From Streptococcus sp. 1643 (GTDB taxonomy: Bacteria; Bacillota; Bacilli; Lactobacillales; Streptococcaceae), in the NCBI RefSeq assembly GCF_006228325.1, contig NZ_CP040231.1, positions 507,001-571,000 on the forward strand: DNA of 64,000 bases. Reading direction: 5' to 3'. The notes beneath the pieces are model-generated. The model searched no databases and had not been told where the DNA came from. It was given only the letters and a program-made list of their open reading frames with translations. Both the position numbers and the translations under genes were made by a program. This document shows, one piece after another, positions 27,332 to 35,832 of this stretch (position 1 is the first letter of the stretch; every line of letters begins with the position of its first letter).

Positions 27332-28510
27332 ATGAAACTATCCAAACGTGTACTAGAAATGGAAGAAAGCGTCACTCTAGCTAGTGATGCAAGAGCCAAA
27401 GCATTAAAAGCTCAGGGAAAAGATGTTCTTTTCTTAACCTTGGGACAGCCTGATTTTCATACTCCTGAAAACATTCAGGATGCGGCGGTGGAAGCGATTC
27501 GAGATGGACGCGCTTCCTTTTATACAGTTGCTTCAGGTCTACCAGACTTAAAGGCTGCGGTTAATACCTATTTTGAACGCTACTATGGCTATTCCGTAGC
27601 AGCTAATGAGGTTACCTTTGCCACAGGTGCCAAGTTTTCTCTCTACACCTTCTTTATGGCTATGGTCAATCCAGGTGATGAGGTCATTATCCCTACACCA
27701 TACTGGGTCAGCTATGGAGATCAAGTCAAAATGGCAGAAGGAGTGCCAGTCTTTGTCCAGGCCAAGGAAGACAATCACTTTAAAGTAACGGTAGAGCAGC
27801 TAGAAGCAGCCCGAACAGATAAGACCAAGGTCTTGGTTCTCAATTCGCCATCGAATCCGACCGGTATGATTTATACTCGTGAGGAGCTCTTGGCTATCGG
27901 AAATTGGGCTGTGGAACATGATATTCTCATCCTAGCAGATGATATTTATGGTCGTTTGGTTTATAACGGGAACGAATTTGTTCCAATCTCTAGTCTGTCA
28001 GAAGCGATTCGTAAGCAAACCATTGTTATCAACGGTGTATCTAAGGCATATGCCATGACTGGTTGGCGGGTAGGTTATGCAGTAGGAAATCCAGAGATTA
28101 TTGCTGCTATGAGCAAGCTAACAGGACAAACAACCTCAAACCTAACTGCTGTATCACAATATGCTACCATTGAAGCCCTGACTGGACCGCAAGACTCTGT
28201 TGAAACCATGCGTCAAGCCTTTGAAGAACGTTTGAATACCATTTATCCACTCTTGTGCCAAGTGCCAGGATTTGAAGTTGTCAAGCCCCAAGGAGCCTTC
28301 TATCTCTTCCCAAATGTTAAAAAAGCGATGGAGATGAAGGGTTATACTGATGTGACAGAGTTTACAACGGCTATTCTCGAAGAAGTCGGACTGGCCTTGA
28401 TTACAGGAGCTGGATTTGGAGCACCAGAAAATGTTCGTCTCAGCTATGCTACAGACTTGGATACATTAAAAGAAGCTATTCGTCGTTTGCACCAGTTTAT
28501 GGAAAAATAA
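27332..28510 (+). CDS. aspC: Class I/II pyridoxal-phosphate aminotransferase (aspartate-type)
   Basis: A 392-residue fold-type I PLP aminotransferase, probably aspartate or aromatic/methionine transamination. The PLP lysine lies in NGVSKAYAMTGWRVGY (near residue 235). NSPSNPTG (about 170-177) and the C-terminal carboxylate-binding NVRLSYA segment are present. AAGGAGGGC precedes the ATG. In pneumococcus the same gene sits just before asnS. A strong terminator follows. Exact amino-acid preference cannot be read from sequence. Confidence 0.88.
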   Translation: MKLSKRVLEMEESVTLASDARAKALKAQGKDVLFLTLGQPDFHTPENIQDAAVEAIRDGRASFYTVASGLPDLKAAVNTYFERYYGYSVAANEVTFATGAKFSLYTFFMAMVNPGDEVIIPTPYWVSYGDQVKMAEGVPVFVQAKEDNHFKVTVEQLEAARTDKTKVLVLNSPSNPTGMIYTREELLAIGNWAVEHDILILADDIYGRLVYNGNEFVPISSLSEAIRKQTIVINGVSKAYAMTGWRVGYAVGNPEIIAAMSKLTGQTTSNLTAVSQYATIEALTGPQDSVETMRQAFEERLNTIYPLLCQVPGFEVVKPQGAFYLFPNVKKAMEMKGYTDVTEFTTAILEEVGLALITGAGFGAPENVRLSYATDLDTLKEAIRRLHQFMEK

Positions 28511-28518
28511 AACTTAGA

Positions 28519-28546
28519 ATCTTCGCCTTTTTAGCGAAGATTTTTT
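28519..28546 (+). terminator. Terminator after the aminotransferase
   Basis: ATCTTCGC (28519-28526) / GCGAAGAT (28534-28541), 7-base loop, T-run to 28546. A second stem, GAAAATC/GATTTTTC, lies at about 28552-28570. Confidence 0.88.
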
Positions 28547-28662
28547 GTAACGAAAATCTCGCGATTTTTCTCTAGTAGAACCTAGCTATCACAGTCTATT
28601 TATGGTAAAATAGTGGGTAATGATGTCTTCGGACAAGTTAAACGAAAAAAGGAAGATAGATT

Positions 28663-30006
28663 ATGACAAAACGTGTAACAATTATCGATGTAAAAGACTA
28701 CGTTGGTCAAGAAGTGACCATCGGAGCCTGGGTTGCCAACAAATCAGGAAAAGGGAAAATTGCCTTCTTGCAATTGCGTGATGGAACGGCCTTCTTCCAA
28801 GGTGTAGCCTTTAAACCAAACTTTATTGAAAAGTTCGGTGAAGAAGTGGGACTTGAGAAGTTTGATGTCATCAAACGATTGAGCCAAGAAACTTCTGTTT
28901 ATGTGACAGGAATTGTCAAAGAAGACGAACGTTCTAAGTTTGGCTATGAGTTGGATATTACAGACATCGAAGTGATTGGTGAATCTCAAGACTACCCAAT
29001 CACACCAAAAGAACACGGAACAGACTTCTTGATGGACAACCGTCACTTGTGGCTCCGTTCTCGTAAGCAAGTGGCTGTGATGCAAATCCGTAACGCTATC
29101 ATTTATGCAACTTATGAGTTCTTTGACAAGAATGGCTTCTTGAAATTTGATAGTCCAATTCTTTCAGGAAACGCAGCTGAAGATTCAACAGAACTCTTTG
29201 AAACAGACTACTTTGGGACGCCGGCCTACTTGAGCCAATCAGGTCAGCTTTACCTAGAAGCAGGGGCTATGGCTCTTGGTCGTGTATTTGACTTTGGTCC
29301 AGTATTCCGTGCTGAAAAATCAAAAACGCGTCGTCACTTGACTGAGTTCTGGATGATGGATGCGGAGTACTCCTACTTGACACACGATGAGTCACTTGAC
29401 TTGCAAGAAGCTTATGTTAAAGCCCTTCTTCAAGGTGTTCTTGATCGTGCGCCTCAAGCCTTGGAAACCTTGGAACGTGATACAGATCTCTTGAAACGCT
29501 ACATTGCAGAGCCGTTCAAACGCATCACTTACGATCAAGCCATTGACCTTTTGCAAGAGCATGAAAATGATGAAGATGCTGACTACGAGCATCTTGAGCA
29601 TGGCGATGACTTTGGTTCACCACACGAAACATGGATTTCAAACCACTTTGGTGTGCCAACATTTGTCATGAACTACCCAGCAGCTATCAAGGCCTTCTAC
29701 ATGAAACCAGTTCCTGGAAATCCAGAGCGCGTGCTTTGTGCAGACTTGCTGGCACCAGAAGGTTACGGAGAAATCATCGGTGGATCTATGCGTGAGGAAG
29801 ACTACGATGCTCTTGTAGCTAAAATGGAAGAACTGGGCATGGATCGTACAGAATATGAATTTTACCTTGACCTTCGTAAATATGGTACAGTACCACATGG
29901 TGGATTTGGTATCGGTATTGAACGTATGGTCACTTTCGCAGCAGGTACAAAACATATCCGTGAAGCCATTCCATTCCCACGTATGTTACACCGTATCAAA
30001 CCATAA
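28663..30006 (+). CDS. asnS: Asparaginyl-tRNA synthetase
   Basis: A class II aminoacyl-tRNA synthetase charging tRNA-Asn. It is 447 residues with an N-terminal OB-fold (about 1-110) and a catalytic core. Motif 2 is the [19 protein letters not shown] region, and motif 3 is [10 protein letters not shown] near the C-terminus. GGAAG precedes the ATG. A TAAAAT -10 (near 28606) and a 50-base leader precede the gene. I see no T-box structure. Confidence 0.97.
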   Translation: MTKRVTIIDVKDYVGQEVTIGAWVANKSGKGKIAFLQLRDGTAFFQGVAFKPNFIEKFGEEVGLEKFDVIKRLSQETSVYVTGIVKEDERSKFGYELDITDIEVIGESQDYPITPKEHGTDFLMDNRHLWLRSRKQVAVMQIRNAIIYATYEFFDKNGFLKFDSPILSGNAAEDSTELFETDYFGTPAYLSQSGQLYLEAGAMALGRVFDFGPVFRAEKSKTRRHLTEFWMMDAEYSYLTHDESLDLQEAYVKALLQGVLDRAPQALETLERDTDLLKRYIAEPFKRITYDQAIDLLQEHENDEDADYEHLEHGDDFGSPHETWISNHFGVPTFVMNYPAAIKAFYMKPVPGNPERVLCADLLAPEGYGEIIGGSMREEDYDALVAKMEELGMDRTEYEFYLDLRKYGTVPHGGFGIGIERMVTFAAGTKHIREAIPFPRMLHRIKP

Positions 30007-30014
30007 AAAGATTA

Positions 30015-30037
30015 AAACGCCACAATAGGCGTTTTTT
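30015..30037 (+). terminator. Terminator after asnS
   Basis: AACGCC (30016-30021) / GGCGTT (30028-30033), then T's to 30037. Confidence 0.85.
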
Positions 30038-30137
30038 CAAAACACCATAATACTTGAAGGAAAAGGTGAGGAACATGTAAAGTCAGGATTAACAAGTGAC
30101 AGACAAAAGGATATATACACTTGTTAAAGGAGAAATG

Positions 30138-31346
30138 ATGTTTATACCAAATTATCGGAAGAATATCGGTCTCATGGCTGGGGTAGAATTTTTTGCCTTT
30201 TTGGGCATTACTAGCTTTTGGATTCTATTTCTCAGTCAAAATGGGATGTCACTTTGGCAGATTGGTTTGTTGGAAAGTATTTTTCATGCCACCAGTGTCA
30301 TTTGTGAAATTCCCTCTGGAATGTTAGCTGACCGCTATTCCTATAAAACCAATCTTTATCTCAGTCGGATTGCTGGGATTGCGTCGTCTATTCTCATGTT
30401 ACTAGGGCAAGGTAATTTTTGGATTTACGCACTCGCGATGGTGGTGAGTGCCTTGTCTTATAATTTTGATTCGGGGACGAGTGCAGCCATGGTTTATGAT
30501 TCGGCCGTGGAGGCTGGATTAAAAGAGCGCTACTTGTCTATTTCAAGTTTTATGTCAGGAGTAGCAGAAGGAACTCGGTCTTTGGGGACCGTTTTAGCGG
30601 GATTTTTTGTCCATGGTCAATTGCACTTGACCTACTATATCATGATTGCTACTTCTATAATTGCCGTATTCTTAACTTGGATGCTAAAAGAGCCTAGTGT
30701 TAAAGCGCAAAAGTCTGAGCGTCTGACCATGAAAAAAATTATTTGGACTGTCAAAGAGGAGTTGCAGAGAAATCCCAGTCTTTTTGGCTGGATGATTCTG
30801 TCCCAAATCATCGGAACTCTGATGTGCATGTTTTATTTTTACTATCAAAATCAACTGTCAGACTTAGAAGGATGGCAGATTTCGATGGTCATGTTAATCG
30901 GCAGTGTTTTGAATATCTGGGCAGTTTATCTAGCGAGTAAGATTGGAAAGAAGTATGCAGCCTTAAAGCTCTTTCCTATTCTTGTACTCTTGACGGGGGT
31001 GGCCTACTTACTTTCCTACTTTGGTACGCCACTGATTTATATTTTGATTTATTTGATTAGTAACGCCTTATATGCTCTCTTTCAACCGATTTTTGACAAC
31101 GATTTACAAAAGCGACTCCCAAGTGAGGTACGTGCAACCATGCTAAGTGTCTACTCCATGATGTTCAGCCTGAGTATGATTGTTATTTTTCCTCTGACGG
31201 GATGGCTGATTGATGCTCTAGGTTTTGTAGAAGCCTTTATTTACTTAGGATTCTTTTTAGTAATAGTCGGCTTTTCACTATTCTTCATTTTGAAAGAGAT
31301 GGCCAGAGCTTTAGAACTGAAAGAGAATGTTATTTCTAAGCAATAG
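30138..31346 (+). CDS. Major facilitator superfamily transporter
   Basis: A 402-residue membrane protein with about 12 hydrophobic helices. The MFS motif A-like segment GMLADRYSYK lies after helix 2 (near residues 61-70). AAAGGAG (30126-30132) fits the ATG at 30138. An ORF from a GTG at 30096 overlaps that site and is rejected. Substrate unknown. It resembles uncharacterised Firmicute MFS drug/efflux-type proteins. It is a single gene between asnS and rpsF. Confidence 0.85.
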   Translation: MFIPNYRKNIGLMAGVEFFAFLGITSFWILFLSQNGMSLWQIGLLESIFHATSVICEIPSGMLADRYSYKTNLYLSRIAGIASSILMLLGQGNFWIYALAMVVSALSYNFDSGTSAAMVYDSAVEAGLKERYLSISSFMSGVAEGTRSLGTVLAGFFVHGQLHLTYYIMIATSIIAVFLTWMLKEPSVKAQKSERLTMKKIIWTVKEELQRNPSLFGWMILSQIIGTLMCMFYFYYQNQLSDLEGWQISMVMLIGSVLNIWAVYLASKIGKKYAALKLFPILVLLTGVAYLLSYFGTPLIYILIYLISNALYALFQPIFDNDLQKRLPSEVRATMLSVYSMMFSLSMIVIFPLTGWLIDALGFVEAFIYLGFFLVIVGFSLFFILKEMARALELKENVISKQ

Positions 31347-31374
31347 AGTTATTTTTCATTTTTATCTTTTTCTC

Positions 31375-31477
31375 TTGCTATCTATCAGTTTTTCTAGTAT
31401 AATAGTTTATTGTGAGCAAACCTCACTTACCCCTTGCAAAGACTAGGGGTCATTAGACCAAAAGGAGGAACATATCA
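31375..31477 (+). promoter_or_regulatory. rpsF operon promoter and structured leader
   Basis: TTGCTA (31375-31380), 17-base spacer, TATAAT (31398-31403). The roughly 68-base leader folds into GTGAG/CTCAC (31412-31426) and ACCCCT/AGGGGT (31429-31450) hairpins just before AAAGGAGG. Its position fits an autoregulatory S6:S18-binding leader, but I could not confirm the family's conserved bulge. Confidence 0.55.
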
Positions 31478-31768
31478 ATGGCTAAATACGAAATTCTTTA
31501 TATCATTCGTCCAAACATTGAAGAAGAAGCGAAAAACGCTTTGGTAGCACGTTTTGACTCTATCTTGACTGACAACGGTGCAACTGTTGTTGAATCAAAA
31601 TCATGGGAAAAACGTCGTCTTGCATACGAAATCCAAGATTTCCGTGAAGGACTTTACCACATCGTTAACGTTGAAGCAAACGACGACGCAGCTCTTAAAG
31701 AGTTTGACCGTCTTTCAAAAATCAACGCTGACATTCTTCGTCACATGATCGTCAAACTTGACGCGTAA
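31478..31768 (+). CDS. rpsF: 30S ribosomal protein S6
   Basis: A 96-residue S6 protein that binds S18 on the 30S platform. The family start [11 protein letters not shown] is clear. AAAGGAGG precedes the ATG. It is the first gene of the conserved rpsF-ssb-rpsR operon, with 11 bases to ssb. The leader hairpins may allow feedback by the S6:S18 complex. Confidence 0.98.
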   Translation: MAKYEILYIIRPNIEEEAKNALVARFDSILTDNGATVVESKSWEKRRLAYEIQDFREGLYHIVNVEANDDAALKEFDRLSKINADILRHMIVKLDA

Positions 31769-31779
31769 GAAGGTAAATT

Positions 31780-32250
31780 ATGATTAACAATGTTGTACTT
31801 GTAGGGCGTATGACACGTGACGCTGAGTTGCGTTATACCCCATCAAATGTAGCAGTTGCGACTTTTACTCTTGCAGTAAACCGTACATTTAAGAGTCAAA
31901 ATGGCGAACGTGAGGCTGATTTCATCAATGTCGTTATGTGGCGCCAACAGGCTGAAAATCTTGCTAACTGGGCTAAAAAAGGCTCTCTTATCGGGATCAC
32001 AGGTCGTATCCAGACTCGTAGTTACGATAACCAGCAAGGACAACGTGTCTACGTAACAGAAGTCGTGGCTGAGAATTTCCAAATGTTGGAAAGCCGCGGA
32101 GTGCGCGAAGGACATTCAGGTGGAGCTTATTCTGCACCAACTGCTGGTCAATCAGCACCTGCAAATCCAGTACCAGACTTTTCACGTTCTGAAAATCCAT
32201 TTGGAGCAACCAATCCATTGGACATTTCAGATGATGATTTACCATTCTAA
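31780..32250 (+). CDS. ssb: Single-stranded DNA-binding protein
   Basis: A 156-residue OB-fold SSB used in replication and repair. It starts [20 protein letters not shown] and has a Gly/Ser/Pro-rich disordered linker (about 108-145). It ends in the acidic tip DISDDDLPF, which recruits partner proteins. It lies between rpsF and rpsR in the standard operon. Confidence 0.98.
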   Translation: MINNVVLVGRMTRDAELRYTPSNVAVATFTLAVNRTFKSQNGEREADFINVVMWRQQAENLANWAKKGSLIGITGRIQTRSYDNQQGQRVYVTEVVAENFQMLESRGVREGHSGGAYSAPTAGQSAPANPVPDFSRSENPFGATNPLDISDDDLPF

Positions 32251-32281
32251 TGGACAATTAATACTATAAAGGAGAAAAAAC

Positions 32282-32521
32282 ATGGCTCAACAACGTCGTG
32301 GCGGATTCAAACGCCGTAAAAAAGTTGATTACATCGCAGCAAACAAAATTGAATATGTTGATTACAAAGATACTGAGCTTCTTAGCCGTTTCGTTTCAGA
32401 ACGTGGGAAAATCCTTCCTCGTCGTGTAACAGGAACTTCAGCTAAAAACCAACGTAAAGTAACAACAGCTATCAAACGCGCTCGCGTAATGGCTTTGATG
32501 CCTTTCGTAAACGAAGATTAA
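32282..32521 (+). CDS. rpsR: 30S ribosomal protein S18
   Basis: A 79-residue basic protein, the partner of S6. The [20 protein letters not shown] and [18 protein letters not shown] segments are family hallmarks. AAAGGAG precedes the ATG. It is the last gene of the operon and is followed by an unusual stack of terminators. Confidence 0.98.
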   Translation: MAQQRRGGFKRRKKVDYIAANKIEYVDYKDTELLSRFVSERGKILPRRVTGTSAKNQRKVTTAIKRARVMALMPFVNED

Positions 32522-32523
32522 AA

Positions 32524-32746
32524 AAAAGACCCTTACGGGTCTTTTTTTCAGGTCCAGTGGACCTCTTTTTCATGAGCTCGGAAATAAGAAAGCGAATAAG
32601 ACCCCAACGGGTCTTTTTTTCACGAGCTTTGAAATGAGGGAGCGAGTTGGGTCCGGGGGACCTCTTTTTCAGATTTTTATAGGACTTTGTTAGAAAGGAT
32701 TCCCTGTTGACCTAGTAGGATTCTTTTGTCTTACTAGGTTTTTTAT
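32524..32746 (+). terminator. Array of five stacked terminators after rpsR
   Basis: Hairpins with T-runs follow one another. T1 is AGACCC/GGGTCT (32527-32542). T2 is AGGTCC/GGACCT (32550-32564). T3 is AGACCC/GGGTCT (32599-32614). T4 is GGTCC/GACC (32650-32662). T5 is ACCTAGTA/TACTAGGT (32710-32739). T2 and T3 are each followed by a related 30-base spacer (CA-T/C-GAGCT..GAAAT..AGCGA), so part of the array is a diverged tandem duplication. Nothing else is visible in this 280-base gap apart from the promoter of the next gene. Confidence 0.8.
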
Positions 32747-32801
32747 TTTAATCTTTATTATCGTGCTATAATGGTAGGAGAAAGCTATAAAGGAGCAGCT
32801 T

Positions 32802-33311
32802 ATGAAGACGACATGTTCAATTAGAAAAATGCAAGAATCTGACATAAAAGAACTATCTCGAGGATTTATCAGCCAAGGTTGGCCAAGTAGAAAGGAAATT
32901 TTAACTCGATACTTTAAGGAGCAAGAAAGTGGGGAGAGAGAAGTCTTAGTTGCAGAGATTGAGGGTGCTGTAGCGGGTTACATTACGATTTTACCCGATG
33001 CTAAGCAGGGTCCCTTTGCTGGAATGGCTCCAGAACTTTCAGATTTCAATGTCTTTGAGCCCTTTCAAAATCAAGGTATTGGAAATCTCTTGCTGGAAGA
33101 AGCAGAAAAACGAGTTAGGCTCATATCGGATAAGGTGACCCTTGGTGTTGGGCTCCATTCAGGGTATGGACCTGCCCAGAGATTGTACATCAAACGAGGC
33201 TATATTCCAGATGGGACGGGTGTTTGGTATCAGAACCATCAACCGGCCATGAATGCGGTTTGTGAAGATATCGGAGAATTGGTCTTGTATCTGTCGAAAA
33301 ATTTGTTTTAA
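32802..33311 (+). CDS. GNAT family N-acetyltransferase
   Basis: A 169-residue GCN5-related acetyltransferase. The acetyl-CoA loop is QNQGIGNLL (near residues 87-95), and the C-terminal GYGPAQRLYIKRGYIPDG segment is typical. AAAGGAG precedes the ATG, and a TATAAT-like -10 lies near 32766. Substrate unknown. It lies between the ribosomal operon and the exopolysaccharide operon, with its own terminator, so it is probably independent, but it may belong to the same accessory insertion. Confidence 0.85.
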   Translation: MKTTCSIRKMQESDIKELSRGFISQGWPSRKEILTRYFKEQESGEREVLVAEIEGAVAGYITILPDAKQGPFAGMAPELSDFNVFEPFQNQGIGNLLLEEAEKRVRLISDKVTLGVGLHSGYGPAQRLYIKRGYIPDGTGVWYQNHQPAMNAVCEDIGELVLYLSKNLF

Positions 33312-33358
33312 GACAGATTTTATAAGATTTAAATTTTAAATATAGTAAACAATCACAG

Positions 33359-33389
33359 TCCCTTTTTCATTCGAAAAAGGAATTTTTTT
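33359..33389 (+). terminator. Terminator after the GNAT gene
   Basis: CCTTTTTC (33361-33368) / GAAAAAGG (33373-33380), ATTC loop, T-run 33383-33389. Confidence 0.85.
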
Positions 33390-33747
33390 GTTTGAAATTG
33401 TTTAATTTATTCCTCAAAGTGATAAAATATAATTGTTTGAAATATCAATACAAATATAAATATACAACAAGACATATAAATAATAGTTTGTGTATTGTCA
33501 TATTTTCTGAAAAAAATCTGAAACATATCGAAGAATGGGCTGTTTTTAGTTGTAAACGATATCATTACAAAAAAGTTACAGAATGTTAAAATTAAATTAA
33601 ATGAAATAATATAATTTGGAAAAAATTTGACATATAAATAAATTGACGGTAAAATAATTATGAAAGTCAAATTAATTGAAATTGGAACTATTCGATATAC
33701 AAATTAATATGATTTATCAAATTTTATTATAGTAGAAGGATAGCATA
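33390..33747 (+). promoter_or_regulatory. A+T-rich region with the exopolysaccharide operon promoter
   Basis: This stretch is strikingly A+T-rich (the line 33421-33480 has only 9 G or C). Short ORFs on both strands lack ribosome-binding sites and look random. Near its end is a near-perfect promoter, TTGACA (33627-33632), 17-base spacer, TAAAAT (33650-33655), giving a leader of about 85 bases. AAGGA (33737-33741) precedes the epimerase ATG. The rest may be a regulatory or acquired segment. I see no clear operator. Confidence 0.7.
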
Positions 33748-34896
33748 ATGAAGAAACTGAAAGTGATGGTTGTTTTTGGAACACGACCAGAAGCTATTAA
33801 AATGGCCCCTTTAGTGTTAGAATTGCAAAAACATAGTGACAGCATTGAGACAATCATAGTTGTGACAGCTCAGCACCGTCAAATGCTTGATCAAGTTCTT
33901 GAAACTTTTAGCATCGAGCCACATTATGACCTGGATATTATGGGGAAAAATCAATCCCTTTTAGATATTACTGGAAAAATTTTAGAAAAGTTTGATCCAG
34001 TTGTTAAGCAAGAACTTCCAGATATAATTCTTGTTCATGGAGATACAACAACAACTTTTGCAGCAAGTTTAGTTGCTTTCTATAATCAGGTACGTATCGG
34101 CCACGTTGAAGCCGGGCTAAGGACCTTTGATAAGTATTCTCCTTTCCCAGAAGAAATGAACCGTCAGATGACAGATAATCTTGCGGATCTCTATTTTGCT
34201 CCAACTAGTGAGAGTAAAGAAAATCTCCTTAAGGAAAATCACCCTGAGTCTGCTATTGTCATTACGGGAAATACAGCCATTGATGCCTTGAAACTAACCG
34301 TTCAATCGGATTACTATCATGAAGTTCTAGATCAATTGGATCCAGATAAGAAACTTGTATTGGTAACCATGCACCGTCGTGAGAATCAAGGTCAACCAAT
34401 GAGAAATGTCTTTACAGCTTTACGTGAGATGGTCGATCTTCATCAGGAAATTGAAGTTGTTTATCCTGTTCACCTTAGCCCTGCTGTGCAAGAAGCAGCA
34501 AAGGATATTCTAGCTGGTCATGAGCGCATTCACTTGATTGAGCCTTTAGATGTACTTGATTTTCATAATTTGGCTTCAAGAAGCTATTTTATCATGACTG
34601 ACTCTGGAGGTGTTCAGGAAGAGGCGCCTTCTCTCGGCAAACCTGTCCTTGTTCTTCGTGACACGACGGAACGTCCAGAAGGAGTAAGAGCAGGTACGTT
34701 GAAGCTAGTTGGTACGGATCCAGTACGTGTGAAAGAAGCGATGGCAGCACTCCTAACAGATGAAACTCTTTATGGACAAATGTCTCAGGCACCAAATCCT
34801 TATGGAGATGGAAGAGCTTCTGAACGAATCGTACAATCCATTCAACAGTACTTTGGGGCAGCGACTTCTGTATCTGAATTCAAAGGAGGGAAATAA
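33748..34896 (+). CDS. wecB: UDP-N-acetylglucosamine 2-epimerase (non-hydrolysing)
   Basis: Converts UDP-GlcNAc to UDP-ManNAc in the cytoplasm. It is 382 residues, with FGTRPEAIKMAPLVLEL at the N-terminus, HGDTTTTFAASL near residue 95, MHRREN near 211 and the C-terminal SGGVQEEAPSLGKPVLVLR donor-binding region. All are features of the WecB/MnaA family. It is the first gene of a five-gene operon, followed by the membrane regulator after 6 bases. In this setting it probably supplies UDP-ManNAc to the polysaccharide synthase two genes on, which is an inference from context. Confidence 0.93.
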   Translation: MKKLKVMVVFGTRPEAIKMAPLVLELQKHSDSIETIIVVTAQHRQMLDQVLETFSIEPHYDLDIMGKNQSLLDITGKILEKFDPVVKQELPDIILVHGDTTTTFAASLVAFYNQVRIGHVEAGLRTFDKYSPFPEEMNRQMTDNLADLYFAPTSESKENLLKENHPESAIVITGNTAIDALKLTVQSDYYHEVLDQLDPDKKLVLVTMHRRENQGQPMRNVFTALREMVDLHQEIEVVYPVHLSPAVQEAAKDILAGHERIHLIEPLDVLDFHNLASRSYFIMTDSGGVQEEAPSLGKPVLVLRDTTERPEGVRAGTLKLVGTDPVRVKEAMAALLTDETLYGQMSQAPNPYGDGRASERIVQSIQQYFGAATSVSEFKGGK

Positions 34897-34902
34897 GATA
34901 AA

Positions 34903-35682
34903 ATGAAAAATTGGAGTCAATTTAAAAACTGGCTTATGGCTTTGCTTGCCTGTGAGGTCATTCTTTTGGTGCTTTGTTTTTTGTATGCTCGAGCAATCAT
35001 TTTAGAACAAATCTTGTTTTTAGCTTTAGCCTTGTTTGCAGTGTTGGTATTATCTGACCTTTTGCTTACTTGGACCCTTATCTTAGCATTTGGTTTTGGA
35101 CTTATCGTTTTGGTTGCGGGTGTGGTTTATATCCCAATAATTCAACTGATCTTCTTATTAATCAGTTTTCCACTTTTGATTGGGATTCTACTTAAGGTTC
35201 GTTATTATTTCTTCAAGGTGACCTCAAAGGTCCAAGAACAGGAAGACGAAGCTCGAGCAGGTTACCAAGCTATGGTCACTGAACAAAGTGATGTTACGGT
35301 TCAATCTCTATTGATTCATTGGGCACATGAAGATTTGTTCTTCCAGATTAAACCCAAAGAACATAACCAGATGCTCAGTCGAATTCAAGAGGTGATTGCT
35401 CAGGAATTGAGTTACAATGATAAGCTCTATTACGTTTCGGATGGTAATTTTCTCGTTCTATCGAGTACTAACCAACATTCTTTGAAGGAACTTTATTTGA
35501 ATGGTTTGCAGGAGAAACTGAGCAGTTTAGTTTTTCATGGAGAAGATGGCAATCAAGGAATTCAGTTCCAAACAGGCTATTTGGTGATTAACCCTGATAA
35601 TAAAGATAAATACCAAGACTACGCAGATGTAGCCAGTCATCTCAAACGTCAACTAGAGACAGATGTAATTGTAGAATATTAG
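34903..35682 (+). CDS. Four-helix membrane protein with degenerate GGDEF-like domain
   Basis: A 259-residue protein. The first 100 residues hold about four hydrophobic helices (10-29, 33-55, 56-75, 77-98). The cytoplasmic part (103-259) follows the course of a GGDEF domain. YNDKLYYVSDGNFLVLSS aligns with the usual RxGGDEFxVLLP strand-turn-strand, with SDGNF in place of GGDEF. The catalytic residues are therefore lost, so no diguanylate cyclase activity is expected. PelD-type regulators share this membrane-plus-degenerate-GGDEF design. It may regulate or scaffold the synthase downstream. The fold assignment is by eye and needs structural support. Confidence 0.6.
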   Translation: MKNWSQFKNWLMALLACEVILLVLCFLYARAIILEQILFLALALFAVLVLSDLLLTWTLILAFGFGLIVLVAGVVYIPIIQLIFLLISFPLLIGILLKVRYYFFKVTSKVQEQEDEARAGYQAMVTEQSDVTVQSLLIHWAHEDLFFQIKPKEHNQMLSRIQEVIAQELSYNDKLYYVSDGNFLVLSSTNQHSLKELYLNGLQEKLSSLVFHGEDGNQGIQFQTGYLVINPDNKDKYQDYADVASHLKRQLETDVIVEY

Positions 35683-35691
35683 GAGGGAAAC

Positions 35692-35832
35692 ATGACTTTA
35701 ACCGAACTATTTTTTGGTATTGCTTTGGGACTCAGTCTCGCCTTTGGCATTTGTTTTATCATACTATTTATTGCATACAATATTCTTTACCATCGAGTGA
35801 ACAAAAATTTTAAGGCGGTGAATCATGATTAG
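35692..35832 (+). CDS. 46-residue single-helix membrane peptide of the exopolysaccharide operon
   Basis: A short ORF (MTLTELFFGIAL...) with one membrane helix (about 5-31) and a basic, probably cytoplasmic tail (YHRVNKNFK). AGGAGG lies 5 bases before the ATG, a stronger site than its neighbours have. It starts 9 bases after the upstream gene and overlaps the synthase ATG by 8 bases, so translation is coupled. Small membrane partners are common in synthase-dependent systems (PgaD, IcaD, BcsF types), but no sequence family is recognised here. Confidence 0.8.
   Translation: MTLTELFFGIALGLSLAFGICFIILFIAYNILYHRVNKNFKAVNHD

Noticed and set aside
32524..32746. Insertion-sequence ends in the repeated hairpins after rpsR
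   Set aside because: No transposase remnant or target-site duplication. The hairpins all have T-runs and read as terminators.
33392..33670. Two overlapping ORFs (65 and 87 residues) on opposite strands in the A+T-rich gap
   Set aside because: Both are Phe/Ile/Lys/Asn/Tyr-rich chance frames without ribosome-binding sites.
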